Source: UBA2093 sp049454855
Lineage (GTDB): Bacteria; Actinomycetota; Acidimicrobiia; Acidimicrobiales; Ilumatobacteraceae
DNA: 7,613 bases
Reading direction: 5' to 3'
Assembly (NCBI GenBank): GCA_049454855.1
Contig: JBMUAQ010000096.1
Span: 1-7,613, forward strand
This document shows, piece after piece, positions 6,235 to 7,613 of the stretch. Both the position numbers and the translations under genes were made by a program. How positions within the stretch are numbered: position 1 is the first letter of the stretch; each line of letters starts with the position of its first letter. The notes beneath the pieces are model-generated. The model did no database searches and had not been told where the DNA came from. It worked only from the letters and a program-made list of their open reading frames with translations.

Positions 6235-7484
6235 GGGGCCATTCTCGCGTCGGCAAGCACCACTTCCGCACACCTGCGGCCCGAGAACATTGCCCCCTGG
6301 ATGGACCCCGTGTCGCGGTGGTCCCCGCACACGTACATACCCTGCCCGAGCGAGACCCGCTTCTTCGGGGAGAACGGCGGTGACTGGTCGGGCTGTCCGT
6401 GGGGGATGCGGTCGGTGCGGATGTGGCGCCAGTTGTCCACCGCGGGGCCCCACCAGCCGCGCAGCTGCCTGCGTGCGGCGGCCTCGAGTTCGCCCTCGTG
6501 CACCCCCGGCATGGCTGCGGCAATGAGATGCCGGCCGGCGGGCGCGTACGACCGCGACACGTTCGACATCACGGCCACGTTCAGCACCGGGCCGGAGGAG
6601 CCGCCGTCGAGCACGATCCACGCGCCCTTCACCGGGGCTGCGTCGGCGTCGAACCACACGCAGCCGGCCGAACGCGAACCCACGGTGGGAAGACCGAGAA
6701 GGCGCGATGCAACAGGCCCTTCGGTGGCCACGATGATGCGCCGTGCCCCGATGGACCCGCCACCATCGACGATGACACGGCCCGGCTCCACCGATGACAC
6801 CCTCGTGTTCACGTGGAGCGGTGTGCGCACGAGCCCGGCGGCGAGCTGCGCGCTGATCGCACCCATGCCCGCGGCCGGCACCGCGGAGTCACCCGCGGCG
6901 AGGGTGCGGAACACCACGTCGAACATGCGGCGCGATGCGGTGAGCGCGGGGTCGAGCTGGATGCCGCCGACGAGCGGACGGAAGAAGCGTTCGATCATCG
7001 AGGTCGAGAACCCGGCACCCCGCAGCGCGTCGCCGGTGGGCATGTCGTCGCCGCGCATGAGCATGCGCGGGTCGCTGCGCAGGAGACGCGCGCGCAGCAG
7101 CGCGATGCGTGCCTTGTCGGCAACAGAGCCCACGGGCGCGAGTGCCGTGGAGGCCAGCGTGCCGGGACGCCGGAACGGGTCACCCACCACGTGGCCCCGA
7201 CCGTTGCGCCACACCATCGCACCGGGTTCGAACCTGCGCAGGTCGAGTGCCTCGAGATCGAGATGACGTTCGAGTTCCGGGTACGCCGTGAGGAGCACCT
7301 GGAACCCGCGGTCGAGCACGAACCCGTCCACCACGTCGCTGCGCACCCGGCCCCCCGGTGCGTCCGACGCCTCGAGAAGCACGGCGTCAACGCCGGCTGC
7401 CTCGAGCGTGCGGGCGGCCACGAGACCGGCGAGGCCCGCACCGACGATGACGACGTCGGCTGACTCGGGGAGGGGCTGGGTCAC
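6231..7484 (-). CDS. FAD-dependent oxidoreductase, amine oxidase superfamily (phytoene desaturase / protoporphyrinogen oxidase-like)
   Basis: A 417-residue flavoprotein. The N-terminal FAD-binding Rossmann motif is VVIVGAGLAGLVAARTLEAAG (residues 11-31), ending in the ribose-binding acid E38, followed by the GGR motif at 44-46 (APGGRVRS). The C-terminal FAD motif is GMYVCGDHRDTGSIQGAM continuing to SG (382-402). FQVLLTAYPEL (61-71) and the helical middle part are typical of bacterial proteins annotated as NAD(P)/FAD-dependent oxidoreductases near protoporphyrinogen oxidases and carotenoid desaturases. No signal peptide is seen. The GTG at 7484 overlaps the stop of the upstream epimerase as GTGA, and its own stop overlaps the SRPBCC start as ATGA, so the three genes are almost certainly co-translated. 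There is no carotenoid or haem biosynthesis gene in view, so the substrate is open. Confidence 0.92.
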   Translation of the reverse strand: MTQPLPESADVVIVGAGLAGLVAARTLEAAGVDAVLLEASDAPGGRVRSDVVDGFVLDRGFQVLLTAYPELERHLDLEALDLRRFEPGAMVWRNGRGHVVGDPFRRPGTLASTALAPVGSVADKARIALLRARLLRSDPRMLMRGDDMPTGDALRGAGFSTSMIERFFRPLVGGIQLDPALTASRRMFDVVFRTLAAGDSAVPAAGMGAISAQLAAGLVRTPLHVNTRVSSVEPGRVIVDGGGSIGARRIIVATEGPVASRLLGLPTVGSRSAGCVWFDADAAPVKGAWIVLDGGSSGPVLNVAVMSNVSRSYAPAGRHLIAAAMPGVHEGELEAAARRQLRGWWGPAVDNWRHIRTDRIPHGQPDQSPPFSPKKRVSLGQGMYVCGDHRDTGSIQGAMFSGRRCAEVVLADARMAP

Positions 7485-7613
7485 CGCCCGAGTATGCCGC
7501 GCAGCGCGGCCTCGAGGCCCGGGTGCACGAAGACGTAGCCGTCGCGCTGCAGCGCGTTCGGCACCACGCGCTGACCGGTGAAGAGAAGTGCGTCGGCGAG
7601 CTCGCGGCCGAGC
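7481..7613 (-). CDS. TIGR01777 (YfcH-like) NAD-dependent epimerase family protein, C-terminal end only
   Basis: Only the last 43 codons are in the window; the N-terminal Rossmann domain lies beyond the right edge. The visible residues read LGRELADALLFTGQRVVPNA, then LQRDGYVFVHPGLEAALRGILGR. This is the DUF1731-type C-terminal domain of the TIGR01777 epimerase family: the SQR(V)xP block, then GY/F-x-F-x-P-x-LxxALR. Members are extended SDR-fold proteins of unknown reaction. The TGA stop at 7481-7483 overlaps the GTG of the FAD gene by 4 bases, making this an upstream member of the operon. Confidence 0.82.
   Translation of the reverse strand, partial: LGRELADALLFTGQRVVPNALQRDGYVFVHPGLEAALRGILGR

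Noticed and set aside
6235..6657. N-terminally extended SRPBCC protein starting near 6657
   Set aside because: The extension lies wholly inside the FAD gene in another frame and has Arg/Pro-rich junk composition. The ATGA overlap at 6231-6234 is the natural start.
5959..7266. Long plus-strand open frame (435 codons) opposite the SRPBCC and FAD genes
   Set aside because: Shadow of two overlapping coding sequences; no domain or start signal supports it.

Overview
The window is a tightly packed, GC-rich stretch (G/C strongly favoured at third codon positions) of ordinary bacterial chromosome. It suggests a high-GC actinobacterium. The evidence is the homodimeric AceE-type pyruvate dehydrogenase with an actinobacterial-looking N-terminus, the frequent GTG starts, and promoter-like hexamers sitting 6-7 nt before several starts, the spacing expected of leaderless mRNAs. 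An Acidimicrobiia-like lineage is possible, but this is inference. I see no mobile element, phage gene, rRNA, tRNA or CRISPR array. No gap between genes is longer than about 62 bases.

Layout from left to right. Minus strand 1-854 is the N-terminal third of pyruvate dehydrogenase E1 (aceE), cut by the window edge. A 62-bp divergent promoter region with a 7-bp inverted repeat separates it from a plus-strand run: RNase HI (rnhA, 917-1411), an HSD10-like short-chain dehydrogenase (1456-2241) and a DUF3445 / haem-dependent oxidative N-demethylase alpha-like protein (2272-3159). This run meets, tail to tail with a 10-bp gap, an ArgJ ornithine acetyltransferase on the minus strand (3170-4327). A 50-bp divergent region then leads into a plus-strand dihydropyrimidinase/hydantoinase (4378-5781). 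This is convergent, with a 6-bp gap, to a minus-strand operon. In transcription order the operon holds the C-terminus of a TIGR01777 (YfcH-like) epimerase, an FAD-dependent amine-oxidase-superfamily protein and an SRPBCC (START-like) protein. They are joined by GTGA and ATGA 4-bp overlaps.

How the genes work together. Most are housekeeping or metabolic genes in small units and not one visible pathway. The clearest functional unit is the epimerase-FAD-SRPBCC operon, whose overlaps imply coupled translation and probably a shared hydrophobic substrate. The ArgJ and hydantoinase genes share a divergent promoter region and both act on C-N bonds of amino-acid-like substrates, but a joint role is speculative.

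Most worth following up: (1) RNase HI carries a short N-terminal tail with a QADLF peptide that fits the bacterial beta-sliding-clamp binding motif; (2) most transcription-unit-leading genes have a -10-like hexamer exactly 6-7 nt before the start codon; (3) the ArgJ looks like the OAT2-type subfamily known from the clavulanic acid cluster more than like a textbook ArgJ; (4) the three-gene overlapping operon at the right edge.
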